Source: Blasia pusilla (lineage: Eukaryota > Marchantiophyta > Marchantiopsida > Blasiales). Taken from it: 64,000 bases of DNA. Numbering within the stretch: position 1 is the stretch's first letter; each line of letters opens with the position of its first letter. The notes under the pieces are model-generated. The model made no database searches, was not told the origin of the DNA, and saw only the letters and a list, made by a program, of their open reading frames with translations. Shown in pieces: positions 1 to 12,967 of the stretch. The stretch is taken from positions 3,162,001 through 3,226,000 of the forward strand of contig CM114271.1 of the NCBI GenBank assembly GCA_050084515.1. The letters run 5' to 3'. Made by a program: the position numbers and the translations under genes.

Positions 1-1869
1 CTTGTTTGGATATACCCTATGTCTAATTCCTTGTAGTACGGGTCCTTTTTCCTCACAATGTCTTAAAAAGACTTAAGTTTGTCTTTGTTCTTATGTTGTC
101 TTCTTAGGGCCTCAACTATAAATGGTCTTTACAAGGATTTCCTTTCATAAAGGCTCTTTAATAAACACTTCTTCCTAAACAACTTTCCTACTTTCTAAAC
201 ATGGTTTCGCAGAAATGGACTTATCCTAAACATGGCCAATAGGTCCCCTATGCTAATACATTTGGTACCCCGATTGTCCACGCAGGCTCGGGACACAAGA
301 ACAGGTATGGCCTCATATTTTAGGAAGGCATGCAAGGATTGAATGGATGTGTGAGCTTCGAGACCACACACGCTCTATGCGGGCCTCTATGAGTGAGGCA
401 TGGGCTTGATGTGGGCTACAAAATGGGTGGCAAGAACGGATGACAGGTCTTTGGACTGGGTGCAAGTTGACAAATCCTAGCTCTACCTTGCAAGTATGGC
501 AGACCGCGAGAATCTGGGTCTACACGGACATGTTCGTTCGAAGGACAAGCATAAGTCCACATACATAGACTTGTCCATGTGCATATGCAACCTTGTCTTT
601 AAAGTACATCTTACTAAGGTACTCTCCTACACTACTTTTGACTAACAATAGATGTTTCTTCTCTTATGTATAGACCAAAATGCAACTTCTCGATGCCATA
701 CGTCCATTATTATATTATAATATCTGATTAACAAATGAAAAGGCACCTTGGGTATTTTTCAATCGTGATTTTTAGAAAATTTGGAAGAAAATTTAAGGGA
801 GTGGTGGATAGAAGTACACAAAAATATCTCACCAAGTTTCAACCCTCATAGATTAATAATTTTATTATGAAAAATCAAAGAGTCTATTTTTATAATAAAA
901 GATCTCATAACCAAGGGGTCAAAACTTGAATTGGAAGAAATACATAGGATAGAGAAATAAATGAATAATAAGGATATAAATGAATAAAATTTTAGTTAGG
1001 CAGAAAGTAAGAGGATAAAATATGTCATATATTTGAGTAAAACATATCTATTCAAGATACTCTTTAAAAGAACTTGCAGTTTAATAGGTCAATAAGATCA
1101 AATGGATAGAAATAATATAAAACCATATGGACCAATAAAGGGAGACCTCATGGTTTCTTGAAGGAGATTTTCTCCAACTTGAGCTCATAAAGGGGTAGTG
1201 GTTTCTTGAAGCCTATCTCACATTCTTGAAGCAATTTTATTGTATATGTAAGATAGTTTCAATCTATATTTTTAAGGGAGGAGCGCCTCTCATGACAATA
1301 TCTCGCTTACTGACACATGGTTGTAATGATATCCTCACAATATGTAAATCTCTAAAATATAAAAAAATTTATCCTGCAAAATGAAAAAAGGAAAGGAAAG
1401 TTTTTAATTTAAAGGAGGGATTATGCATAGCACAAGCCTTTATGGGCAACTTATTAGTAATTGCAAGAGAAAATTTTTTTACAAGTATATGCTACTTCAA
1501 AGAGGATGGATTTTCTCTCTTTAGAAATATTCTCAGATTTCCTTATATGAAGATGAATTTATCTATTTTTCGAGGGATGCAATAAGATATCTTAGCTTGC
1601 GACATACGTTTTCCATCTTTCGCTAAAAAAGAAAGATACAAAATTTTCATACAAGACCTTATTAATTCTAATTAAGTAAAAGATGAATATGAGGATTAAA
1701 CATGATTGATGGATAGAAGATGATTTTCACCACTTTCTTGCATTGAATTTGTTAATACAAGCATGATAAATCATTAGATGTATAGCTATTAGATGTTACT
1801 CTATCATTTTGGGGTATAGTTCATGGGTGTACTAGAGGAAAGAATAAATCCTTAACATCGATAAAGATG
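1..1869. other. AT-rich intergenic stretch, no gene seen
   Basis: I see no coding exon with conserved protein motifs and no RNA gene here. The DNA is AT-rich with many short stop-broken frames. It abuts the Copia pol remnant that becomes readable near 1870, so part of it could be decayed Copia gag or leader sequence, but nothing in it supports that directly. Confidence 0.5.
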
Positions 1870-3190
1870 GATACAAGGAAAGACTTCTGGAAAAGGCATA
1901 TGTTGAAAGGGAAGGCATTCACTTCGAGGATATTTTCTCACTAGTGATAGAGATTACATCCATTTTCATATTTCTAGGCACAATAGCTCTCTATGACCCA
2001 AAGTTGGATGTTACAAACAACTTTTTGCATGGACATCCAGAGGAGGAGATGTACTTACACCAACCAAAGGGATTCAAAGTAAAGGGGAAGAAGAACTTTC
2101 TATACAAACTAAAGAAGTACTTCTACGAATTGAAGCAAAGTCCAAGAGACTAGTATGAGAGGTTTGATACCATTATGAAAATACATGGATATACTTGCTA
2201 CAACTATGACTATTATATGCATCTTAAGAAGGCACACAAAGGTTTATTTTGGTAACATTTTTTGGTATTATACGCTGATGATATACTCATCGCTCTTGAG
2301 AACATGAGAGATATTTCTCACTTAAAGAGAAAATTGAGTAAGAAGGATCGGGGTCCTTCAAAGGGGTTTCTCAAGATTCGAAGAGTATAGAATTATAGAT
2401 ATCCTATAGGAAGTACGTTGAGAAGGTACTTTTTCCGTTTTGGTATGGAGGATGCCAAATTTGTGAGTACTTATTTAGATGGTCCTTTTACACTTTCTTT
2501 GGTGGATTGCCCAATAAGTGAAGATGAAAGGAGAGAAATATCAGAGGCCCCATATGAGAGTGCAAGCAAAAGTTGTATGTATGCAATGACATGTACTCGA
2601 TCGACCATCTCATAAGTTGTAGTTGTGGTTAATATATTTATATTAAATCCATGGAAGCAACATTGGTAAGTAGTGAAATGGATTCTTCACTACTTGAAGG
2701 GAAGAGTGGATATGGAAATTGCCTTTGATAGTAGAGTAAACTGAGTTGGAGCTATAGTTGGTTGTGTGCATATTGATTTTGGAGGATATTTGGACAGAAA
2801 GAGGTCTACCACAAGTCTTGTGTACATATTGATGGGTGGACCAATTAGCTAGAAGTCAACATTACATGATTTTGTATCTATATGTACCATGGAGATCGAG
2901 TATATGGTTGCATAAGAGGATGTTGTTTAATTTGGCTATGGAGATTTATAGTTGAGTTTGGCTTGTTGAAAGATAAAGTTCTAGCTCCTACTTTGTGGTT
3001 TTAAAAGTGCTATACATTTGGCTGAAAACCAAGTCCATCATGTGAGGAAAAGGCACATTAGTGTTCGATATCATTTTATTTCAAAGGCATTGATGAGGAT
3101 GTGATCACCTCATAAAGATAGGAATTAAGGAGAATGCAACAGATGTGGATAAATTCCGTTATAGTGGAGAAGTTCAACCACTGTGTGGAC
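1870..3190 (+). pseudogene. Ty1/Copia pol remnant (reverse transcriptase to RNase H)
   Basis: This is the 3' half of a Copia-type polyprotein, broken by many stops and frameshifts. Reading through the frames gives the family landmarks in order. The RT palm start resembles 'ALYDPKLDVTNNFLHG' followed by 'EEEMYLHQPKGF' and 'LKKYFYELKQSPRD' (1980-2152). A degenerate catalytic block corresponds to the Copia YVDDMLI motif (about 2270-2290). Then come 'APYESASKSCMYAM' (about 2548-2590), the 'WILHYLKG' segment (about 2675-2705) and an RNase H end with 'AIHLAENQVHHVRKRHI'-like text (about 3005-3060). Copia elements insert via an RNA intermediate; this one cannot encode enzyme. No LTRs could be assigned. 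The plus strand is the coding strand. Confidence 0.9.
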
Positions 3191-5972
3191 TCAGTGCATG
3201 TTCTGTATTCCTAAGCTTGATATTAGGAGTATTCTAACGGTTTTCCTTATTGCAGTAAGTAGAATATAATACAAGATGGATTTTTTTTAAGTATCTTGTA
3301 TTCTATCAATTATCAAAGTGGCACCATTTGGACCCTTTAATGGCGAGCTTGCTCCACGGCTATAATTATTGAGATGGGATGAGATGGATTGGGAGGTGGA
3401 GATGGGGGTGGTTTCTTAGTCCCACCTTCTAGCAAGAGTGCAAGGGTTAGCCCCGGTTGTATGATAAGTTTGCTATTTTTTTGGCTTTATGGCTACATCG
3501 ACATCAATATTTAGCGTGGAATATTTAGGCTTGAGGAGAGAGTCTTGGAAAGCTCATGATCTAAAATTTGTGTAGATTAAAGTTTTTGATTGCGGATGTA
3601 GCTTCAAAATGGAATATGAACCATGAATATTAAATTTCATTTATTTGAATGATTGTCGAACTTCTTCCAACAACTTCATATGCCTTTTGGATGTCTTTCC
3701 AAACACCTCGATCCATTATTACTTTAGAGTGGCATTATTATTTAAGGTATATACTCATCCACATGTTTTTTGCAATCTATATTATTACATTAGAGTGGCA
3801 CTCTCCAATAATAATATAGATTGCAAAAAACATGTGGATGAGTATATACCTTAAATAGCTCAATTATATTGTAATTTATCAACTAACCCTTCTATTTATC
3901 CTTTTCCTCTTGTCTATCAACAATTTGCAAAAATTCCTCCACTCATAGGCCTCTTCCAATATAGAGTCTAGATGCAAGTCTTTGATGTGATTATTTGAGT
4001 TTTTGCATTAGTTCTCGAAGATTTGAGTACTTGCAGAATTTTTTGTGCTATGCTATGGAGAAAATGATTTTGTGTTCCTCCCACAATGTCTACTTCGACA
4101 CAAGGAATATAAAAGAAAAATTTGTTTTTCTCTCTTCGTGCAATCTTTTTTCCAACATATAGAAAGTTTTCCATTACTCAAGTCTTGTTCTCCTTAGCGA
4201 TCTCCCACTTGCGGAATGATCCTTCATCCTTATCAAAGATCTTAGATCTCACACCATGTAGAAACTTCTAAACGTACAAGATAAACATTCATACATGAAG
4301 AGATATTATCTAGCATACGATGGAAGAATAGGTACCATCTCCCACTCTATATATAAGCTAAGATAAATAGTCTTTGCCCTGTAAATTTACACCAAAGAGC
4401 CTATCACCTTATCCTAGATAGTAACCTTTGCACACACATCCCTTTCTTACTACTCTCAATATCATGGTATTAATTTTTGAGAGTTGACTTGAGTTTGGAC
4501 ATATATCACCTTTTAACAAAATACAAAATTAGCACAAATACATTTCATTATTTAAGGAAGTGGGATGTTAGAATACAAAGAGTGAAACATACAAATTGAG
4601 TAAAGTTAATAGTAAATGAGACCAAATCACTTACATATAGATACAAAAATGTTCAGACGCCCAAGTTTTTAAAAATTTTATTTGAAGATTAACTTAAGAA
4701 TGATATATTCCTTAGTATGGTTATAGCTAAGATTTTGCACCAATACCTTAGCTCTAACCATACTATTGTAAATATTATCACTACTATTTTGGTAAGGCAA
4801 CAAATATAGTAAGAATTGTGATCTTTCCACAAAATTTGGTATATTTAATAGCCTAGATAGATTTTTCTTCCATCCATGTAATAATTTGTATTTGATAAAG
4901 CATAAAGCCCAAAATTCGAGTAGCCTTTAAGCACTAATCAATTTCGAGTCTCCCAAGCTACATAACGTTTCCTTAGAAAGCCTCAACTAATCCCCCCAAT
5001 CCGCTCGCTTAAACTAAAGTGCATCGGTTATTTTCTCAAGTCGCATATCAAATGGTTCCTTAGCTCAAAAGTGAAACATGGCCAAACTTGCATCCCAATT
5101 AATCCCTTGTTAATGGACATGAGCAAGTAGGGAGGGAGAGAATTTGGGGTTTCTAGTTTAGGAACCTAAAGTCGGTCTTAAGGCGCACATGCATGTCTCA
5201 ACTAGAGATAGTCCTACGGCTGGTTATGCTTCGCTTACTAGTCTAGGTTTGGACTTTGGTGGGTAATACCAAGGTCTCTCCTACTTAGACCCACGATCAT
5301 GGCTCACTTATCCGGTCCTTGTTGGTGTGAGCGCCAAAGACTACACTACTTGTGACAATGTCCTATGTGAAAAGTCTTCGTCAATCCATGCCATGCTTAG
5401 TACGTGGTCTTAGGGAAGGGATCATAGGCTAGGGCCACGTTCAAAGTCCTAATCCAATCAAACAAGATAGGCCTAAAACAAGGACAAGAATTGTCAACCA
5501 ACTTAAATCCGCACCATAGTGAGTTCAAGCATAAAATTACAAAGGATTTCAAGATCCCATTTCCTGGAAATGTCATTAACCAACACAAAGCAAGTCCTTA
5601 ATTTTAGATTGTCCTATTGAATCCAGTTAGAACAAGAGAATTCCTTTCCCCACTCCCATGGCCATAGAGTGCCAAGAGGTAGCCCTAAAGCCCCATCCAA
5701 TCCAATGGCAGCTTACATTGCATTATTGTTGCTAGCTTATTGCTCAAACTGCCATGACCCATTGGGCATTGTTTTATGGCTTTAGTAGTAAACTACTATC
5801 CCATCTTCAAAGAGAGAGAAAAAAAATAGAAAGAGAGAAAAAATACAAAGAACGAGAGGGGAAATATATACAAAGAAAGAGAGAGTAAGTAGATTTTTAG
5901 TCTACGGGAAGCCAATCTGGCTTATGGGACCCCTTTCATATATATGTGAAATTGATATCGCATCCGACATGA
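3191..5972. other. Intergenic, no gene seen apart from a foldback repeat
   Basis: No conserved protein text is recognised on either strand. The only clear structure is the long perfect inverted repeat at 3740-3856, listed separately. The stretch becomes less AT-rich towards the PMS1 promoter region, and purine-rich GA tracts occur near 5810-5890. Confidence 0.5.
3740..3856. repeat. Perfect 48-bp inverted repeat with 21-nt spacer
   Basis: Positions 3740-3787 are the exact reverse complement of 3809-3856, with a 21-nt spacer (3788-3808). Both arms carry the sequence TCTATATTATTA, which recurs at the start of the Helitron-like elements elsewhere in the window, plus 36 bp of flanking sequence. 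The spacer includes GAGTGGCACTCTCC, itself nearly palindromic and related to the first bases of those elements. A transcript would form a near-perfect hairpin. Confidence 0.95.
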
Positions 5973-6025
5973 CACCTCCCGTTCGACCCAAGACCATGGC
6001 GAGTGCAATGTGATCCAAACCCCTG
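5973..6025 (-). repeat. Inverted partial copy of the PMS1 start region
   Basis: The reverse complement of this segment matches 6384-6440 at close to 90% by eye, with a 3-bp gap. The match covers the last bases before the PMS1 ATG, the ATG itself and the first codons ('GRTGG' is preserved). The two arms lie about 360 bp apart in opposite orientation, just upstream of and across the PMS1 start. It ends abruptly on both sides, so it looks like a short inverted duplication rather than a second gene. Confidence 0.85.
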
Positions 6026-6414
6026 CGAGCATAATCAAGGCACACAAGAGAGAAGGAGAGAGATATAATGATGTGATCATGGGAGAATTTTGCAATTCGT
6101 GGTTTGAAATTGCAGGGCATTGCATTCGTTCAAACAAACAAACAGTAACGGAGTGGAGGTGGGAGAGGTCTCAGTGCGCAAACGCAAAGATGTGACACAG
6201 ATGAACACATGGAGGGCTTAAGCGGTCGATTGGCTGGAGGTTGGGTTGTGGAGTGGAAGTTTTAAAGATAGAGTCTGGCGCAACTGCTGCGCGGGAATTC
6301 AACGAGTCCAGCACTTGAGGAGTGCGGATTTTGGCAGTGGGGAGGGAGATGGATGCGGAGCTTCAGTCGTGGTCGCATCCTTAGCGGGGTTTGGATCACA
6401 TTGCACTGGCAGCC

Positions 6415-9400
6415 ATGGCCTCGGGTCGAACGGGAGGGGTGATCAAGCCGATTGACAGAGGTGCGGTTCACAGGATCTGCTCTGGTCAGGTTGTTCTGGA
6501 CCTAGCCACTGCTGTGAAAGAGCTTGTGGAAAACAGCCTCGACGCTGGAGCCAGCAGCGTGGAAATCCGTCTGAAGGACTATGGCATGGAGCTCATCGAA
6601 GTGGCTGACAATGGTGCGGGTGTCGCTCCGGAGAATTACCAGGTGGGTGGGTGGGTGGATAGATTCATTGCACAGCCTGTCAGTGGAATTCTAGCAGTGT
6701 GCCCGCTATCGACGCAGGAGCTAGGAATTGAATGAGACCTCTACCCTCAGGGCCACGCAGCGAGTCGTGGAATTGGTTTCATCGAGCAGACGGTAGAGAT
6801 AGAGAATCCTTGTGTTTGAGACAGATGGAGTCCATGTAGTGACTGACCTGTTGTTGAGTCTCAAGTGAACCTGAGCTCTGGGATTCATGGAGAGTGTAGA
6901 GGGAAGAACCTAAAAGTTCTTCAGTCGATCATCGCCTCGCACACACCTTTTTCTTCGAAGTCTCGATCCGATGAGAGATGGATGCCCCTAGAGTCACTCT
7001 GAAGAAACATCTACTGGGTACCTTCGTTGCTGGTCATTGCAATGCAGGTCTTCCCAGTGCTGTTGCTTCTCGAGAATCACTCAAATGAAAATTCTCGAAG
7101 ATGTGATGTGAATTGAATGAGGGTGGAACTGAATTGAATTAGGGGTCTAGCCCATTTTCTATAGAAGTGAAATATCCGACTTGATTGATTCCTCGAGTGC
7201 CCTTTGTTTTTATCATTTGGTGGGTTCTATCATCCTCTATGCTCCCCTTGTTTTTATCATTTGATGGGTTATCCCATCCTCTTCCATCCTTGCTGTCTCC
7301 TCTTCAAAAGGGAAGAAAATTGACACCCAAGATCTTCTTGAGTGTGGGTGGGTTCCCCATCCGAGAGCCTATTTTCTTCAGAGGTGAATTGATGCCCAAG
7401 TGTGGAAGGGTTCCCCATCCGAGTGAGCGAATCTGGAGATCAGGAGGAGGATAGCTTGCATTTCTCATTGGAGTGGACTTAGTTTCAAGAGCTGGGCTGA
7501 AGTCGATGAAGAAGTCGCGACAACATAGATGGGCTTGGAGCTTAGGCTGGAGAGTTGATCACGAGTTGATGTGTTTGCAGGGTTTAACTCTGAAGTACCA
7601 CACGTCAAAGATATCGGAGTTCGCTGACTTGCAGACGCTGTGTTCCTTCGGATTTCGAGGAGAGGCGCTGAGCTCTCTGTGCGCCTTGGCAAATATGAGC
7701 ATTGTGACGAGAACCAAGGATGAGCCAATCGCATCGCGTCTGGTTTATGATCACTCTGGGGTTCTCATCTCACAGGAAAGAGTGGCACGCGCTGTTGGGA
7801 CGACTGTGGCTGTTGCGAAGCTGTTCTCACCTCTGCCCGTTCGCTTCAAGGAGTTCAGTCGCAACATTCGGCGAGAGTACAGTCGTCTATTGTCGATACT
7901 CCAAGTAAAGTCCTTGCACATACAAGTGCTTACTGTTTTCATCGACTTCCCTACTTCTACTTTGGGACACTGGTTCTCGAGATACTTTCACTATAGCTCT
8001 ACTAGGCTTTGAAATCTACATTGTTTGAGTTTTTTCTTGCTCTGACCTCACGAACTGGACAAGTCGGTGATCTACTGACAGTAGAGTATCTTCTTCAGGG
8101 AGGTCTGGAATTTCTGATCGACTGCATTTTATTTTCTTACACTTAGCTACTGGGACTTCTCTCGTTTTCCATGTCTTTGAAAATCACATCTCCCAAACTC
8201 TGTGGAGCTGTTTGATTGTTTGGCCCAATGACATGTTTCCATCCTCCCCCATCTGAGAAGAAAGTTGGTGGTTTCAGGCATATGCATTGATTGCAAAAGG
8301 CGTCAAGCTTTTATGCAGCAATCAAACCGGTCGTGCAGGGCGAACCACTGTCGTGCAAACTCAGTGCAATTCAACCATGAAGGATAATATTGTTACTGTC
8401 TTTGGAACAAAGACAGCAGCGTGTATGGAACAGTTGGATCTTGCTGTGTCGGATGGTATTCGTGTAGAAGGATTTGTTTCAAAGCCAGGTGCTGGCTGTG
8501 GTCGCGCTTCCGGAGATCGACAATTTTTCTACATCAATGGCCGACCTGTGGATATGCCAAAAGTGGCAAAGTTGCTCAATGAGCTTTACAGGTCCTTCAA
8601 CTCACTGCAGTACCCCATGCTGGTTCTCAACTTCATTCTTCCAACCACAGCTTATGATGTCAATGTGACCCCAGACAAGCGGAAGGTCTTCATACATGCT
8701 GAAGGAGCACTGATGGTGTCTCTGAGAGAGGCTTTGGAAAAAGTTTATGCCCCTAATAAGTACCAGTATACTCTCAATAAGCTGGATGGTGGATCTGTGT
8801 TTGAGAAAGGTGAACTTTCAGTGAAGAAAACTAGTGGACAGGCTGGCTCAAATGCAGAATCAGATAGAGAAGATGCATCTGACGGGGAGGAATATGAAGA
8901 GAACAGTGAGGACTTTGTAAACAAACCCAGGGAGGTCGGTCAAACCGGAACCGGTCTTCCAGGCAGATTTTCCATGGATCTTCTTTCTTTTGAACGTAAG
9001 TCTACAAGTGGGCTGAGTAGCAAGACTTCCAACACTAAAATTGTTCAGAAACCTGTGTCTTCTAACAAGGTTCTGGCTGACAAACAGTCTGTAAAATATG
9101 TTCAACCCACACTCACTGCCTGTATATCCAAAAGAAAAAGAAGTGTAGAGGAAGCAGGTGGTGGTCTCCTAAGTGAAGAGCCTCTTCTGAAGAGGTGGGC
9201 AATGGGAAACCCAGCAAACAAACCTTCCAGTGATACATGTAGCGAGAGTGTTCAACCAAGCCTTCATCACTCTGAAGTGGAGGTTGGCGATGCAGGAGGT
9301 CATGATTCCTTGGGAACAACTATTGGAAGTGAATGTGCGACATCTGTGTCGGAGAGTGGTCCATGCCCTATCAATGGCATGGCAAGTTGTGGTCCGGTGC

Positions 9401-12400
9401 CTGGATCTGATGGGGAGGTAAAGGCCCTTAGTACTTGGATTAAGCTGTGCACATGATCCATGAAGGTTAGCAAGTTCTTGCACCAATTTTATATGGTACT
9501 GATACATCTGAACTTCTGGTGATGCAGATGCAGACCCAACTCATGAAGTTGCCGAGCTTTTCTTTGTCAGAACCAGTACTCCACAATCTGACATCTGAGA
9601 AGTGCAGGGATGATATTGAAGGCCTGTCTTCCAGGCTAAAGTGTACGGTGGATGATGAAAATGGAGCGGGAGCCAAACTGTCAGAGCGAGTAACCGAGCC
9701 ACCTGAACTAGGCTTAGCTTCCGAATCAAGGAAAACTAGACCTCTAGAAGCCACAACCATCAAAGGTATCTTTGATCCAACAGGGAAGATGATGATGCCT
9801 TGTACGAAGTCTAGAGGAAAGGATTTCCTAGAGACCTCAAATGTTGAAGGAACAAAAGGTCAAACACAGCCAAGCAGTGAATTAGGAAGATCAAACACAT
9901 TTTCAGGGGCATCAGAGTTTGCAGATGAACCTTGTGATACATCGGGCAAAGGTGATAAAGCCAGAGCATCATCAACACTCTTCTCATCCAGGGCAACCAA
10001 TGCAGATGGTCACAAGACTACAGCAGGACATGAGGATGAGATGAACCCTGTCATCGAGAATCCAACTGTTCAATTTGATATTCAGAAGTTGAGGAAGAAC
10101 TTTCGGCGCGGCTTGCTCCTTCGTCAAATGAATGAAAATATGAATAGAAGAGTCAGGAGTTCCAAAAGAGCCAGGTGAGGGACAATAGTTGCTCCCAGCT
10201 TTGCCTTCATAAAAATGGATCATCACCTTAAGATTTTGGATCTTTGTGTGGCATCTGTTTCCTTCTAAAGCTCTGAGTATCCCCTCATAAATAAGATGTC
10301 AGTATTTCTGGAGAACCAGTTCCCAAATCTTTAAACAGATAGACGAAATACTGAATCAATCTACTGGTAGTTTCATTAGAGCCACAAAAAAACATGACCT
10401 GACCTAAAAACTGTGTTGTGCCACGAGTGGAAAATCTCACAACTTCTGCGATTCAATTTTGTTACATCTTTTAATTCCTCACACTGACATAGCTTTTGTT
10501 ACGATGGCAACAGTTGTTTCACAGCTGCAACTTTACTCAGAAGCGACATTCAGAGTGAAGGGATAGAGAAAGAGGCAGCACTAGCCGCAGCAACAAAGGA
10601 GCTGGACCGGAGTTTTAATAAAGCCGACTTCAAGCAAATGCAGGTCACTACCAATCTGGTTTAACACTTTATCATGTTTGCCAAGAGATCAGTATGAAAG
10701 GAAGAATTGATTTATTGTCCATGGGAAAACCCCAGAGTGCCATGGGACTTGAAATTACAAAAATCCTTGGAGTGTTTAGGTAGACCGCACCATGCAAGAA
10801 AAGGGAAATGAAACCATAGAAACCAGAAGCTACCATTCCTATATACTTCACTCTTATCACCCCATACACTGATGTAACAACTTAGTTATCTAAACCTGAT
10901 TGCTATTGGACGTGAAAGAGATCACAAGTGCAAAGGAAGTTCCCTGGAACAGTTCAGGGAACTTGCCTCGAATTTTCTCACAGAAGCTGCAATTGAAGGG
11001 GTACCATTCTTCAGGGTCAATATCATGTGGAGGGATACCCACTCTCAGGAACTTAGAGAGCTACTTCCTGCCTTCAGTGGTTGCTGGAGTTGGGCCTCTT
11101 GCCTCATAAGAAGACGTACTCTGCATGGAAGACCTCTTGTGAAAGTCACAACCCATCAAGTTTCCTTGTGTTTGCTGACTCTATGTCTCTTTGGTTTTTC
11201 AAGATTAGATGGAGTTGTGAGCCTGACAAGAATTCCTTTGACAGGTGCTGGGACAGTTCAACTTAGGCTTCATATTGGCCAAAATCAATCAAGACATATT
11301 TATTGTTGACCAGGTTTGGCCCACCAACCAATTTGGTCCCGTTAATTGTATAATGAGAGAGGGATATCCACTCTCTGGAAGGTAGAGAGTTACTTGCTAC
11401 CTGTGGAGATGCGAAGGAACCAAATTTCTAGCTACCAGCTAGTCTTGAAGATGGAAACATTATCATACTACAGAACTTGGTAGTGACTAAAACTGCTTGA
11501 GGTCAAGTGTGATTTCTCTGTTCTTGCAGCATGCTTCGGATGAGAAATACAATTTTGAACGACTCACAAAAACCACAGTGCTGAATCGACAACCTCTCCT
11601 CAGGTCTATATCGACTAATAATCCTTCTTACTAGTGAAAATGTGTCGTTTTGCACGTTTTTCCAAGTAACTCTGGATCTTGTTGCAGATTTGTGAATATA
11701 ATTCTTGATACTCAAAACTGATAGGACTAAAGATTCTAAAGGGTTGCTTTTCCTTTGACAGCCTATGACATTCAACTTGCCATCTACACAGGCCATTGCC
11801 CTTGGAGCTTTCTGCAGCAGATGAAATTACTGTAACAACACACTTGGAGACTTTCAGGTGAGACATGGGACTCTCAAGAATAACAAAAATGAACAAGATA
11901 GTTGTTACAGAGATTCTCTTGCACCTACATTCACAGCCCCTTCATTGCCTTCGAACTCTTTCTGCTTAACCCTAAAAGACATCATTGAGAGTCTCTCCAT
12001 CCACCAAGATCTGTTCTTGTCAAGAATCTGGGCAGAAAACCATATGTTTTGCTTTCACTGAATCAGAAATTGAATTGTACTCACTTTGTAACTTTGCAAC
12101 TTCATTTGAGGTTGTGACCTGTGCTATTTTCAAAAAAGATTTTTCCATTTTTTTTTTAATTGTGATCCCCGATGCTCTCTCATCAGAAAAAATGGCTTCG
12201 ATTTTGTTGAGGCTGAAGATGCGCCAGCAGGTCAGAGACTAAGACTGTCAGCTGTGCCATTCAGCAAGAATATGACCTTTGGTGTTGGAGGTATGCACCC
12301 TGTTCCGAAAAGAACAAAATTCATTCAATGGTGTTGTTACCACAAGTCGTACTGCGGTCTTGCAAGGAACTCGATGTGGATGACTGAAAGAAGAGAATTT

Positions 12401-12967
12401 ATTTATTTTTTGACTAAACCTTGTGCTGATACTCTGCAATATTTATATAATACCCTTCCTACCCCTACAATTTCCTGCAGATGTGCAGGAATTGATCTCC
12501 CTACTAGCGGACGAGCCTGTCATGTCTTTCAGCAGTGCCAATGAACAGTGCGAAGAACTATCCAATCATAGTTGCCATGTCAGAAGACCTGGACACTCAA
12601 GTTGGTTACCACGCCCATCACGAGTAAGAGGAATGTTTGCATCACGAGCTTGCAGGTCATCTATCATGATTGGGGATCCTCTCAGCAAGAAAGAAATGGA
12701 GCGGGTAACGCTTTCTACTGCTTTTCAATGTCTTACTCCTGTAGTTCTACACCCACACCCAATACGTCTACATTGAACTCCGTTCATCTTCTTCAATTTC
12801 CAGTGTTAAATTTCTGGTGGAAACTTGCAACTTTTTGCATGCAGATAGTCTCCCACCTAGCAGAGTTAGATTCTCCTTGGAATTGTCCACATGGGCGGCC
12901 CACCATGCGACACTTGGTAGACATGAGTTCTATTGGCAAGCAATACCCTCCATCTTCATCCAGGTAG
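6415..12967 (+). CDS. PMS1: DNA mismatch repair protein PMS1 (MutL/PMS2 family)
   Basis: This is the MutL-alpha subunit of nuclear mismatch repair: a GHKL ATPase and latent endonuclease that pairs with MLH1. Exons that keep frame and GT-AG borders are 6415-6642, 7581-7904, 8278-9417, 9528-10174, 10514-10643, 11245-11313, 11530-11603, 11792-11857, 12187-12290, 12481-12704 and 12845-12967, giving about 1042 aa (angiosperm PMS1 is somewhat over 900). The N-terminal ATPase shows '[12 protein letters not shown]' (residues 35-46, catalytic Glu36, Mg-binding Asn40), 'DNGAGV' (65-70), '[10 protein letters not shown]' (100-109) and the 'YINGRPVD' and 'NVTPDKRKV' blocks in exon 3. Residues 380-760 are a low-complexity linker. 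The C-terminal endonuclease motif DQHA-x2-E-x4-E reads '[12 protein letters not shown]' from about residue 845, and the end carries 'ASRACRSS' and '[11 protein letters not shown]'. The ATG at 6415 is the first one that fits the family. Splice sites are inferred, not transcript-confirmed. Confidence 0.95.
11029..11405 (+). repeat. Pair of ~50-bp direct repeats flanking PMS1 exon 6
   Basis: Segments at 11029-11080 and 11353-11405 are similar (both run 'agggata.ccactctc.ggaa', then 'tagagag.tactt'). They lie in the introns on either side of the 69-bp exon at 11245-11313, which encodes the conserved 'GQFNLGFI' segment and the start of the DQHA motif. Confidence 0.6.
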
